From assembly GCA_002309415.1 (NCBI GenBank), contig DBXC01000002.1, positions 1,227 to 65,226 of the forward strand: a stretch of 64,000 bases of DNA. The letters run 5' to 3'. This document shows positions 11,155 to 19,573 of this stretch, one piece after another. Every line of letters starts with the position of its first letter. Position 1 is the first letter of the stretch. Under the pieces are notes generated by a model. That model saw only the letters and a list, made by a program, of their open reading frames with translations. It was not told the origin of the DNA and searched no databases. This DNA comes from Dehalococcoidia bacterium UBA1222. Its GTDB lineage: Bacteria; Chloroflexota; Dehalococcoidia; Dehalococcoidales; UBA1222. The translations under genes and the position numbers were made by a program.

Positions 11155-11195
11155 TAAAGGGAGCCATCTAGACCGACAGCTCCCTTTATTTATTG
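11155..11195 (+). terminator. Rho-independent terminator
   Basis: A 10-bp stem TAAAGGGAGC (11155-11164) pairs with 11179-11188 and is followed by TTATTTATT. It ends the giant surface gene. Confidence 0.7.
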
Positions 11196-11292
11196 TCCAA
11201 AAAGAATGTTACACTAGACATATAATCAGACTTCAGATTATCAGAATCTATTGACAATCATGTTTACGAAGTACTAAAAAAAGGAAACAAGA

Positions 11293-11490
11293 ATGGTGTA
11301 TTTTTACAAAAAAGAGGTTCCAAATTCTTTATAGGCGCAGCTAAATAAAGATGATACATCAAGCGGAGCCAATGAAAAGGATACTCTTCCAGTCCCAATG
11401 GTGATCTGTATCGCATCGGTCATTATCTCACTCCTTGTCGGCCTGATAATCATCTCGGCACCAAGGAAACACAAGGAGGACTACGCATGA
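11293..11490 (+). pseudogene. Small membrane protein reading frame interrupted by an in-frame TAG
   Basis: An ATG at 11293 with AAAGGAAAC upstream opens a frame of 13 codons that hits TAG at 11332-11334. The same frame then stays open to TGA at 11488-11490, encoding a hydrophilic Asp/Ser-rich linker, a clear membrane helix (from about 11398, VICIASVIISLLVGLIII) and a basic end (APRKHKEDYA). Its stop overlaps the ATG of the TetR gene by an ATGA junction, the usual sign of a translated, coupled pair. It may be a decayed small membrane protein or surface-protein tail; an internal start at 11398 has no ribosome-binding site. Confidence 0.35.
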
Positions 11491-12029
11491 TAAGAAAGTT
11501 TCCGAAGCATCATTACGCTGAAGATAAGATCTATGATGCCCTCTCACTCCTGATGAAGGAAAAAGAATACAAGGACATTACCGTTGCCGATATCGCCAGA
11601 AAAGCCGATCTTGCCAGGATGACCTTTTACCGCAACTATCCTGATAAGGACACTGTCCTACTGAAGAGATTCGTGCTGATCCTGAGTACTATCTATAGCA
11701 ATCAATCAGCCAACCCTGCAGAAAAGATTGCGGATTCCTGGGCGGAAATTATACGCATCATGAAAGACGAACCAGTCGGCCAACTCATCAAAGATGCCGA
11801 TCTCTTCGACAAGGCTTTTGAAATCATCAAGAATTACTTTCTTAACGAGTATCCCGGTTTCAACCGCATCAATACCAACAATGAAAAGAACCGAATGCTG
11901 CTCTACCGTTATCTCGGCGAGATGTTCGGCTGTCTCATGTACTGTGCCGATAATCAGGATGCATCTAAAGACACCATGATCGCAATGCACTTATCCGATG
12001 TCATGAAAGGGATCGAGAGCTATTCTTAA
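11487..12029 (+). CDS. TetR/AcrR-family transcriptional regulator
   Basis: 180 residues. The N-terminal 60 residues carry a TetR helix-turn-helix: a Y-x-D-I-T-V-A-D-I-A-x-K-A segment followed by A-R-M-T-F-Y-R-N-Y-x-D-K-D. The C-terminal ligand/dimer region is short and has no recognised ligand class. It overlaps the interrupted small membrane frame upstream by ATGA, so the two were once or still are co-transcribed. It ends at a strong bidirectional terminator shared with the convergent ABC operon. Target genes cannot be named from sequence. Confidence 0.85.
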   Translation: MIRKFPKHHYAEDKIYDALSLLMKEKEYKDITVADIARKADLARMTFYRNYPDKDTVLLKRFVLILSTIYSNQSANPAEKIADSWAEIIRIMKDEPVGQLIKDADLFDKAFEIIKNYFLNEYPGFNRINTNNEKNRMLLYRYLGEMFGCLMYCADNQDASKDTMIAMHLSDVMKGIESYS

Positions 12030-12050
12030 CTTAGTGAATTATAGAAAAGA

Positions 12051-12086
12051 AAAAGGGTCTGTCTTGGTCGGGACAGACCCTTTTTT
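12051..12086. terminator. Bidirectional terminator between converging genes
   Basis: AAAAGGGTCTGTC (12051-12063) pairs with GACAGACCCTTTT (12072-12084), with T runs on both strands. It separates the TetR gene (+) from the ABC permease (-). Confidence 0.85.
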
Positions 12087-12101
12087 AGTTATCCTTCAGC
12101 G

Positions 12102-13922
12102 TTATTTGATCTGAATGGAACTCAACGGATCGTAATGCTTCAATTCATCAAGATGGCTCAGGTATTCCATGGAATGTAGCATGTCCTTATTGACATATAA
12201 ATACGTATTTAAATGATAGTAATTGAATTCAGAATAATCGCTAAAGTCTACAAAGTACTGAATGCTGCTGTCATCATATCGTCTATCGAAGTCATAATTG
12301 ATCACAGTTCCTTCATCGATATCTTTGCTGATGGCAGATCTCAATTCAGCAGAATCTGAAGGAGAGATCGAATACGAACTGGACTTATGGCCTTTGGCAG
12401 CTCTGACATCAATACTGGTGTTACTAAAACTGACATCCTGATCGAGATAGTAGAGATGGCGCAGATAAGACTTACTGTTCGCAAATTCCCTAGCAAGATA
12501 ACCAAAAGATCCTGGATCATCGAACGAATCCTTAAGTACATAGAACTCATACGAACGTGAAAGTGTCTTGCCTGAACGCAGAATATATGTCACTGCAAAC
12601 GACACATAAGAATGCGTGTCAAGCGAGTCTGATGAACTACTGTTCTTTTTGTACTCGTTGGCATGATCAACAATGTAAAGATGAAGATCTCGAATCTCAT
12701 CAACCAATTCGGGATTATCATTTTCAAAGACCACCATATAATCGCTGTTAAGTCTCAGATCAACAGCTTCGATCTTTGTGCGATCCGGTACTCTGCCCTG
12801 TACCCCAGTGAAGTCCATGGAGAACGTGAGACAGAAGAGAGTAGCAAAGGCCACCGTAATGAGGATCGGGATATAAGCTCTCTTGAAGACCCTGAAAGAC
12901 TTCTGAGTAATCATCTTAGCAACAAAGTAACCAATGAGACCGGCCACGAACATGCAGCCAATGATGGGAAGCAGTTTGAAGTACTCAGTGTTCCAGAGAG
13001 AATCGAAGAGGAGATTATAGATGAACGGACCAAAGATGATGGCTGAAAGCATCATGATGAAGTAGTGGAAGATAGGATTGATGATTCCAAAACAGAAGAC
13101 ATTGGCAGCTGATTCGCTGGGACGTCTCTGATAGATGAAGAATGACAGGATCAATATCACAATGGATGCCGCAAATGTCCAAATGAGCACGTCCATACCG
13201 TAGTAGATGATATGTTCATGTAAAGGATAGACGTTGCCCGACAGACTGGCAGAGACACGATCCATGATATGTACGACAGGAGAGATGTAAGAAAGGTTAG
13301 TATCGTAATCGTTTCCGAAACCAAACAGGAATCGGTCAAGAATGGCTGAAGCCAATGAGTTGGCAGCCAACGGGAAGAGCATAACGAAAGCATAGAGGAA
13401 GCCTGACATCTTGCCACTGCCGGAGATCATGGCAAAGAAAGTCGCGATGGAGAAGAATATGATGGATTCACAGAGACAGAGCGCCAATGTGATGAGGACC
13501 GGGGCGATCATGAGATGGCCGTTGATCCCCATGACCAGAACGAAGAGGATCGCCATAAGGAGATAAGGGATCATGAACATGGCGATGCCGGATGTGAAAT
13601 TGGTGATGAAGAGAGCCGTACGCTTCACAGGTAAAGAATGGATGAAACCGACATGCCTGGTCTGATTGAGATAGCCCCAGACGATAAGTGAAACGATCAA
13701 TGCATAGATTGTGGAAACTATCGGCAAAGCATCGAAAGCAAAAGCAAAGCAATAGATATAAGAGCTGAAATCTGAGATATCAGCATTCCCGCCCATCAGG
13801 GCAAAGAGCAGTCCGATGGGAAAGAGACAGCCGATGAAAGAGGCAAGCCCCCAGACCGGCCAACTAGTCAGGAGAGTGTTCTTGAAGATAGTCCCGTTAA
13901 AGAATGAATTCTTTGACAGCAT
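12102..13922 (-). CDS. ABC transporter permease (YtrC/D-like)
   Basis: A 606-residue integral membrane protein. Groups of hydrophobic helices in the first half (about residues 25-280) and a further cluster around 285-370 are followed by a roughly 230-residue polar, presumably extracytoplasmic domain. The start is placed at ATG 13922 because AGGAGGTGA lies 5 to 13 bases upstream; a GTG nine bases earlier falls inside that ribosome-binding site. It overlaps the end of the ATPase gene by 26 bases, so translation is coupled. With the GntR regulator and ATPase it forms a YtrABC-like operon; such systems often respond to cell-wall-active compounds, but the substrate here is unknown. Confidence 0.85.
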   Translation of the reverse strand: MLSKNSFFNGTIFKNTLLTSWPVWGLASFIGCLFPIGLLFALMGGNADISDFSSYIYCFAFAFDALPIVSTIYALIVSLIVWGYLNQTRHVGFIHSLPVKRTALFITNFTSGIAMFMIPYLLMAILFVLVMGINGHLMIAPVLITLALCLCESIIFFSIATFFAMISGSGKMSGFLYAFVMLFPLAANSLASAILDRFLFGFGNDYDTNLSYISPVVHIMDRVSASLSGNVYPLHEHIIYYGMDVLIWTFAASIVILILSFFIYQRRPSESAANVFCFGIINPIFHYFIMMLSAIIFGPFIYNLLFDSLWNTEYFKLLPIIGCMFVAGLIGYFVAKMITQKSFRVFKRAYIPILITVAFATLFCLTFSMDFTGVQGRVPDRTKIEAVDLRLNSDYMVVFENDNPELVDEIRDLHLYIVDHANEYKKNSSSSDSLDTHSYVSFAVTYILRSGKTLSRSYEFYVLKDSFDDPGSFGYLAREFANSKSYLRHLYYLDQDVSFSNTSIDVRAAKGHKSSSYSISPSDSAELRSAISKDIDEGTVINYDFDRRYDDSSIQYFVDFSDYSEFNYYHLNTYLYVNKDMLHSMEYLSHLDELKHYDPLSSIQIK

Positions 13923-14793
13923 TCTTGTCACCTCCTAATTCATAAATGAAGATCTCTTCTAGGGTGAGAGGGATGGCATCGACGAAGAGCGGATCATACT
14001 TCTGCACCATGGCAGTCGCTTCTTCCGCATTCTTTCTGATGATGAGGGTCACGACCCGACCGATCTTTTCAGCGTGCATATATTCGATATCATTCGGTAT
14101 CTCAGTGATCCAGTCCGGGAAGACCAGCTGCAATTTCACGATGTTGTCCTGCAGCTGTTCAAGAGATCTTTCCAGGACCATCTTCCCGTGATCCATGATA
14201 CCGACGTTGTCACAGACATCTTCAAGTTCACGGAGATTATGGGAGGATACCATGACCGTCAGCCCATGTTCGGAGACATCGTTCAGGACTAAGCTCCAGA
14301 CATTGCGGCGCATCATGGGATCGAGGCCGTCGACGGGTTCGTCGAGGATGAGGTATTCAGGCATGCAGGACAGAGTGATCCAAAACCAGACCTGCTTCTG
14401 CATACCTTTGGACAATTTTCGGATCTGTTTGCGGGGATCGATCTCAAAGACCTTCTGAAGCTTGTCGAAACGTTCTTTGGAGAACCTGGGGTAGATCCCC
14501 TTATAAAAGTCCCGCATGTCCTCGATCGTGGTCTGAGAATTGTAATAGAGATCATCAGGGATGCTCACCAGTCTGCTCTTTACGGCAGGATTCTCCCAGA
14601 TAGGTTCTTCATCGACTTCGATCGAGCCCTTATCCTGGCGGTAGATGCCCTGAAGATGTTTTATCAGAGTGGTCTTCCCTGCACCATTCGGCCCCACGAG
14701 ACCATAGACAGAACCATTCGGTATCGTGAGCGTTATATCGTCCAGTGCGTGAAAACCTTCAAAAGTCTTGGTCACATTCTTAACTTCGATCAT
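13897..14793 (-). CDS. ABC transporter ATP-binding protein (YtrB-like)
   Basis: 298 residues. Walker A is GPNGAGKTT (about residue 35); the signature motif is degenerate, RKLSKGMQKQV; Walker B is YLILDEPVDGLDP and the H-loop is SSHNLREL. The C-terminal 80 residues are an extra domain common in antibiotic-export ATPases. It powers the adjacent permease. Its start overlaps the regulator gene's end by 14 bases and its end overlaps the permease start, so the three genes are tightly coupled. Confidence 0.93.
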   Translation of the reverse strand: MIEVKNVTKTFEGFHALDDITLTIPNGSVYGLVGPNGAGKTTLIKHLQGIYRQDKGSIEVDEEPIWENPAVKSRLVSIPDDLYYNSQTTIEDMRDFYKGIYPRFSKERFDKLQKVFEIDPRKQIRKLSKGMQKQVWFWITLSCMPEYLILDEPVDGLDPMMRRNVWSLVLNDVSEHGLTVMVSSHNLRELEDVCDNVGIMDHGKMVLERSLEQLQDNIVKLQLVFPDWITEIPNDIEYMHAEKIGRVVTLIIRKNAEEATAMVQKYDPLFVDAIPLTLEEIFIYELGGDKNAVKEFIL

Positions 14794-15154
14794 TCTGACT
14801 TTCTCCAGTCTTGATTAGTTTTTCCAGTTCCTCATCGGTCACTCCCATGAAGCGCAGTTCACTGACGGTCTTAATGAGAGTGTCTTTAAGCTTTTCGATC
14901 TTCTTGGGGTCGCGGGAGAAATCGGAACTCACATAATTACCCTTGCCCAGGACAGAGATGATGAAACCCTCGAGTTCCAGTTCGTTATAGGCCCGCTGGA
15001 TGGTATTGGGATTGATCGAGAGCTGTGTCGCCAGTTCTCTGACGGAAGGCAGCTTATCGCCGGGCGCGAGGATGCCGGAGATTATCTGATGCCGCAGATT
15101 CTCTTTTATCTGTGCATAGATCGGAGCGGAATCACGATAATTCAGCGTTATCAA
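14780..15154 (-). CDS. GntR-family regulator, YtrA subfamily
   Basis: 124 residues, the short YtrA form: a winged helix-turn-helix with P-I-Y-A-Q-I-x-x-x-L, L-P-S-V-R-E-L-A, N-P-N-T-I-Q-R-A-Y-x-E-L-E motifs and only a short C-terminal dimerisation helix. It starts at TTG; AGGAGG lies 5 bases upstream and the first residues match the family's usual N-terminus. It is first in the operon with the ABC ATPase and permease and most likely represses it through the GTACTA repeats at 15173-15196. Confidence 0.9.
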   Translation of the reverse strand: MITLNYRDSAPIYAQIKENLRHQIISGILAPGDKLPSVRELATQLSINPNTIQRAYNELELEGFIISVLGKGNYVSSDFSRDPKKIEKLKDTLIKTVSELRFMGVTDEELEKLIKTGESQNDRS

Positions 15155-15172
15155 TCCTTCCTCCTTTCAACT

Positions 15173-15196
15173 GTACTATGTGTACTATTTGTACTA
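15173..15196. promoter_or_regulatory. Three GTACTA repeats, probable GntR/YtrA operator
   Basis: GTACTA occurs at 15173, 15182 and 15191, exactly 9 bases apart, just downstream of the -10 box of the operon promoter and upstream of the ribosome-binding site. YtrA-type regulators bind TGTACTA-like sites, and this position suits repression. Confidence 0.6.
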
Positions 15197-15201
15197 ATAC
15201 A

Positions 15202-15231
15202 GTTATAGCATCAAGGAGAAAGTACTGTCAA
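15202..15231 (-). promoter_or_regulatory. Promoter of the gntR-ABC operon
   Basis: On the minus strand TTGACA (15231-15226), an 18-base spacer and TATAAC (15207-15202). It lies 48 bases before the TTG start of the regulator. Confidence 0.75.
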
Positions 15232-15251
15232 TAACTAATTTAGAAAAGTAA

Positions 15252-16859
15252 TTAACGGTCGAAAGCGCGGTGGATGATCTCGATGATGCGGTCCTGTTCG
15301 GATGCGCTCATCTTGATATCGCTGGGAAGACAGATGCCGCGTCTGAAGATATCCTCGTCTACACCGGTCGAGATGAAATCACAGTCTTTATAGAACGGCT
15401 GCATATGCATCGGCTTCCAGATCGGTCGTGTCTCGATGCCCTCGTCCCTGAGGATCTTGGCTAATTCATCAGGACAGGTCTTTCCGTCTTCATGCTTCCA
15501 GGAAGGAGCATTATCAGTCCTTGAACATTCGCACATGTATTCAGGATCGATGGTCATACAGGACAGCCAGAAATTGGGGGTAGTGCCATCGAGATACGGA
15601 TTCATCTTTACAGGGAGGTCGGCAAGACCTTCTTTGTAGTGGTTATAGATCACGGTCTTGCGCTCTTTATGATCGGACAGATATTTTAACTGTCCCCTGC
15701 CGATGCCGGCAACCACATTGCTCATACGGTAGTTGTAACCCAGTTCAGTATGCTGATACCAAGGAGCGGCATCCCGTGACTGAGTAGCCCAGAAGAGTGC
15801 CTTATCGCGGGATTCTTTAGTGTCAGCCAAAAGCATACCGCCGCCGGAAGTCGTGATGATCTTGTTGCCGTTGAAACTGAGGATGCCGTATTTACCGAAG
15901 GAACCGCATTTCTGTCCTTTGTAATCTGCGCCCAGTGCCTCAGCCGCATCCTCGATGAGAGTAGCCCCGTGCTCATCGCAGATCGCTTTGATCTCATCCA
16001 TCTTGGCAGGAGTGCCGTAAAGATGTACGAGGTCGACGAACTTTGCTTCAGGATACTTCTCGAAGGCTTTTTTCAAAGCTTCAGGATCCATGTTCCATGT
16101 TTCAGGTTCTGAATCGACGAAGACCGTCTTACCGCCTTCATATACAACCGGATTAACGGTAGCTGAGAAAGTCATGTCAGAACACAGAACGATATCTCCG
16201 GGCTTAACACCGGCCAGTTTAACCGCCAGATGGATAGCCGATGTACCGGAAACGGTGGCAAGGGCATGTAAGTTCCTTCCTCGGGTGCCGTTATCAGTCT
16301 TTAGATAATCCACCATCTCATTTTCAAAACCGTCGCAGTTGAAGCCCAGGGGAGCGACCCAATTGCGGTCAAAAGCTTCCTGGATAAATTTCTGTTCTTC
16401 CCCATGCATGGTAGGAGAAGACAGGAGGACCATGTCTTTCTTCTGCGTTCTCTGGTAGATATAAAGGATACCAATGCGGAGAAGCAAAGCTCCGACGAAG
16501 TTGAAGACGATGATGGCAAAGAGGGTGATGAAGAGGATATCGCGGGTACCCAGGGTCCTTGCGAAGATGATATAGGCGATGCCGCCGAGAATGTCGGCAA
16601 TAGTAAGACGGATGTATGGTTCGAGATAGCCGTGTCGCCAGTCCTGACGGTAGACACCGACAAAGATCCTGAATGCAAAGAGCGACAGACCGCCCATCAG
16701 GAACTGATAGAGGAGCTGTTCGTTGGAGATACCGACAGGATTGGACAGATGGAAGACCAGGAAGATGACATCACTGATGACATAGATAAGGAAATCCAAA
16801 AGTATCAGATAATACTTCAGGTTCTTGAACATTTCCTTATTGTCGCGTTTTGCTGCCAT
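15252..16859 (-). CDS. Membrane domain fused to DegT/DnrJ/EryC1/StrS sugar aminotransferase
   Basis: 535 residues. The first 140 hold four membrane helices (about 14-36, 48-68, 82-104, 107-135) and resemble the N-terminal membrane unit of CapD/EpsC-type sugar enzymes (GVYRQDWRHGY loop). The remainder is a complete DegT-type PLP aminotransferase: ATVSGTSAIHLAVKLAGVKPGD, the LIEDAAEALGADY PLP-ring segment, and the Schiff-base lysine K333 in SFNGNKIITTSGGG. The family makes amino sugars from nucleotide-linked keto sugars for glycans. Such enzymes are normally soluble, so here the reaction is tethered to the membrane. It stands alone between the GntR operon and thrS; no glycosyltransferases are near. 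Confidence 0.88.
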   Translation of the reverse strand: MAAKRDNKEMFKNLKYYLILLDFLIYVISDVIFLVFHLSNPVGISNEQLLYQFLMGGLSLFAFRIFVGVYRQDWRHGYLEPYIRLTIADILGGIAYIIFARTLGTRDILFITLFAIIVFNFVGALLLRIGILYIYQRTQKKDMVLLSSPTMHGEEQKFIQEAFDRNWVAPLGFNCDGFENEMVDYLKTDNGTRGRNLHALATVSGTSAIHLAVKLAGVKPGDIVLCSDMTFSATVNPVVYEGGKTVFVDSEPETWNMDPEALKKAFEKYPEAKFVDLVHLYGTPAKMDEIKAICDEHGATLIEDAAEALGADYKGQKCGSFGKYGILSFNGNKIITTSGGGMLLADTKESRDKALFWATQSRDAAPWYQHTELGYNYRMSNVVAGIGRGQLKYLSDHKERKTVIYNHYKEGLADLPVKMNPYLDGTTPNFWLSCMTIDPEYMCECSRTDNAPSWKHEDGKTCPDELAKILRDEGIETRPIWKPMHMQPFYKDCDFISTGVDEDIFRRGICLPSDIKMSASEQDRIIEIIHRAFDR

Positions 16860-16923
16860 ATGTTGTCTCTATCGATAGGATGAAGGTCTCAAGTTTCCCT
16901 GAGACCTTCACTGTATCTTTGAA

Positions 16924-18708
16924 TTAGTCTTCGATGGGTTTGATCTCGTCAACGCTCTTGATGAGGTCGAGGCACTTGGCTTCGTTCATATAGTTGCACA
17001 TCTTGATGAAATCATCGAGAGGGATGTCATGAGCCTGCCCGCCGTCTCGGAAGTTGATGGAGACCGTTCGTTCGGTGACTTCTTTATCACCAAGTACGAC
17101 GATGTAAGGAACTTTGTAGTTCTTGTAGTTCTTGATCTTGTTGTTCATATGGGAATCATCAAGATCGATCTCGATATGGACATGGTTCCTTCGCAGTTTC
17201 CTGGCAACTTCCTTAGCATATTCATTGTGCTCTGCTCGGATAGGAACGATGCCCACCTGAGAAGGAGCGAGCCAGAACGGGAAAGCACCTTTGAACTGTT
17301 CGATCAGGAGACCGATAAATCGCTCGAGGGAACCATAGATGACACGGTGGATGATGACCGGGATCTTTTCGGTATTGTCAGCAGCGACATAGACGGCTTT
17401 GAAGTTACGGGGAAGCTGGAAGTCGAGCTGAACGGTACCGGTCTGCCATTGTCTGCCCAGACAGTCCTTCATGATGATATCGATCTTAGGACCGTAGAAC
17501 GCACCGTCGCCTTCGTTGATATCATAACCGCCCTCGCCGTATCGTTTGTCGAGAATGGACTTAAGTTCAGCTTCAGCCCGATCCCAGAGAGAGAGTTCAC
17601 CCATGTAATCATCAGGTCTGGTAGAAAGTTCAGGTCGGTATGTCATACCGAAGATTCCATAGAAGCGGTCGGCGATATCGAGGATGTTGTTGACCTCTTC
17701 AGCGATCTGATCTTCAGTGACATAGTTGTGAGAGTCATCCTGTCGGAACATCTGTACACGCAACAATCCATTGAGCTCGCCGGATTTCTCTTTTCGATGG
17801 AGGACATCACAGTCGGAATATCTCAAAGGGAATTCCTTATAGCTGTGTCGCTTTCGATTATAAATAACGAGGGAATTGGGGCAGTTCATGGGCTTGAGAC
17901 CATAGATATCTTTTTCCTCGGTCTCCATGCAGAACATGCCGTCACGGTAATGATCCCAGTGGCCGGAAGTGACCCAAAGAGCATTCTTATTGAGGAGAGG
18001 AGTAGCAACTTCCTGATATCCGCGGGTCTCGTGTTCATCACGCCAGAAATCCAGGATGGTATTGATGAGTCTCATACCTTTGGGCAGCCAGTAAGGCATA
18101 CCGGGAGCCATCTGATCGATGAAGAAGAGGTCCAACTGCGGACCAAGGATCCTGTGATCACGGGCCTTAGCTTCAGCCAGGAAATCGAGATATTCCTTGA
18201 GTTCACCTTTTGAAGGATAGGCATACACATAGATTCGCTGCAGGGAATCATTGTGCTCATCACCTCTCCAATATGCGGAGGAGGTGGAAGCAATCTTGAA
18301 TGCGGCAGACTGGACGTCTTTAGTGTTCGCAACGTGCGGACCACGGCAGAGATCAGTGAAATCGTCGCCGGTAGTATAGATAGTGATCAATTCATCAGCA
18401 GGAAGTTCGTTGATAATATCGACCTTGTATTTCTGATCCTTGAAGATAGCTAAAGCTTCATCCTTGGAGACCTCTTTTCGAGTGAAAGGTTCGCCTTTCT
18501 TGATGATCTCAGTCATCAGTTTCTCGAGAGCAGGGAAATCAGCTTCAGTGATGGGATGAGGAAGACCGAAGTCATAGTAGAAGCCGTTGTCGATCTGAGG
18601 ACCGATGGCAAGCTGTACTGTCTCATCTCCAAAGAATTTCTGGACAGCCTTGGCGAGAATGTGTGCCAGACTGTGGCGGTAAACCGGAAGATACTGTTCT
18701 TCTATCAT
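16924..18708 (-). CDS. thrS: Threonyl-tRNA synthetase lacking the TGS domain
   Basis: 594 residues; charges tRNA-Thr. It begins directly at the editing-associated N2 domain (HSLAHILAKAVQ, about residue 12), followed by the second editing motif CRGPHV, the class II core (motif 2 around RVQMFRQDDSHN, zinc ligand Cys in MNCPNS) and the anticodon-binding domain (VGIVPIRAEHNEYA). The usual 60-residue TGS domain is absent. The start at ATG 18708 has AAAGGA upstream; an ATG 15 bases earlier lacks spacing for one. The divergent intergenic region to rsmG is about 120 bases, too short for a T-box leader. Confidence 0.95.
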   Translation of the reverse strand: MIEEQYLPVYRHSLAHILAKAVQKFFGDETVQLAIGPQIDNGFYYDFGLPHPITEADFPALEKLMTEIIKKGEPFTRKEVSKDEALAIFKDQKYKVDIINELPADELITIYTTGDDFTDLCRGPHVANTKDVQSAAFKIASTSSAYWRGDEHNDSLQRIYVYAYPSKGELKEYLDFLAEAKARDHRILGPQLDLFFIDQMAPGMPYWLPKGMRLINTILDFWRDEHETRGYQEVATPLLNKNALWVTSGHWDHYRDGMFCMETEEKDIYGLKPMNCPNSLVIYNRKRHSYKEFPLRYSDCDVLHRKEKSGELNGLLRVQMFRQDDSHNYVTEDQIAEEVNNILDIADRFYGIFGMTYRPELSTRPDDYMGELSLWDRAEAELKSILDKRYGEGGYDINEGDGAFYGPKIDIIMKDCLGRQWQTGTVQLDFQLPRNFKAVYVAADNTEKIPVIIHRVIYGSLERFIGLLIEQFKGAFPFWLAPSQVGIVPIRAEHNEYAKEVARKLRRNHVHIEIDLDDSHMNNKIKNYKNYKVPYIVVLGDKEVTERTVSINFRDGGQAHDIPLDDFIKMCNYMNEAKCLDLIKSVDEIKPIED

Positions 18709-18817
18709 TGTTAATCCTTTCATACCTCACGAGTACTTCCCGTGCAGGTCAAACAACAGATTTATTTTATACCTAGTAGAGGGGATTAGTCGATTTTTCG
18801 TCGCTGCACTTTACAGA

Positions 18818-18823
18818 TATAAT
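18818..18823 (+). promoter_or_regulatory. -10 box of rsmG, close to the start codon
   Basis: TATAAT ends only 8 bases before ATG 18832, with no Shine-Dalgarno sequence between. The -35 region is poor. Transcription would begin at or within a few bases of the start codon, giving a leaderless message. Confidence 0.45.
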
Positions 18824-18831
18824 TAATGTAT

Positions 18832-19557
18832 ATGGAAAACAACTACGAAGTATTCGCTGACTCCTGCAGAAAAATGGGGGTGGAACTGGATGATGAACAG
18901 CTTGACCTCGTAAGGAGATATGCGGAGCACCTCGTCGAGACCAATCAGAAGTTCAATCTCACTGCAATTACCGAAGAAGCAGACATTCTTACAAGACACT
19001 TCCTCGATTCTTTCACTCTTTATCCCGAACTCAAAAAGAAGCCCGAAGCAAAGTTACTGGACGTCGGAAGCGGCGGAGGATTTCCGGGATTGGCGCTGTC
19101 CATCATCTTCCCAGACATGAAGATCTCACTTCTGGAAGCCACCGGAAAGAAAACCGTTTTCCTCAAAGAGACAGCTGAACTGCTTGGGAGGAAGAATGTC
19201 GAAGTATTCAACGGAAGATGCGAAGACTACGCTGTGCTTCCGGAACACCGAGAAAAATATGATTTCGTAACGGCGAGAGCATTGGCCAGAGCAGCAACGC
19301 TTCTAGAATACACTCTCCCCTTCACCAAGATCGGCGGAAAAGTGATTGCTTTGAAAAAAGGCAGTCTCGATGATGAGATCAGAGAAGCCATGCATGCCTG
19401 CCATCTCCTTGGAGGAGAACTGGAAGAAAAGAAAGCGGTAACGTTATCAGAATTCGAAGGTGACGACCGTTTCCTTGTCATATATCTCAAAAAACGCAAA
19501 ACTAGTGATAAGTATCCCAGACGGAACGGAATTCCATCAAAATTACCGCTTTTATGA
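18832..19557 (+). CDS. rsmG: 16S rRNA (guanine-N7)-methyltransferase RsmG
   Basis: 241 residues. It methylates G527 of 16S rRNA with S-adenosylmethionine. Family motifs: N-x-x-F-N-L-T-A-I near residue 40, R-H-F-L-D-S, the SAM-binding [15 protein letters not shown], and the VTARALA stretch. Two in-frame ATGs lie at 18826 and 18832; neither has a ribosome-binding site, and the TATAAT spacing favours leaderless translation from 18832. The next gene starts 16 bases after its stop and probably shares the transcript. Confidence 0.93.
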   Translation: MENNYEVFADSCRKMGVELDDEQLDLVRRYAEHLVETNQKFNLTAITEEADILTRHFLDSFTLYPELKKKPEAKLLDVGSGGGFPGLALSIIFPDMKISLLEATGKKTVFLKETAELLGRKNVEVFNGRCEDYAVLPEHREKYDFVTARALARAATLLEYTLPFTKIGGKVIALKKGSLDDEIREAMHACHLLGGELEEKKAVTLSEFEGDDRFLVIYLKKRKTSDKYPRRNGIPSKLPLL

Positions 19558-19573
19558 TGGGAAAGAGGTCATT

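Noticed and set aside
16404..16883. 159-codon open frame on the plus strand opposite the aminotransferase fusion
   Set aside because: Lies antisense to a gene with clear motifs and has a composition typical of a shadow frame; no ribosome-binding site or family signal. The same applies to long antisense frames at 17029-18213, 53859-54728, 55900-56676 and 57420-58115.
18709..18831. T-box leader before thrS
   Set aside because: The divergent region is only about 120 bases, and no T-box sequence or terminator/antiterminator pair is visible.
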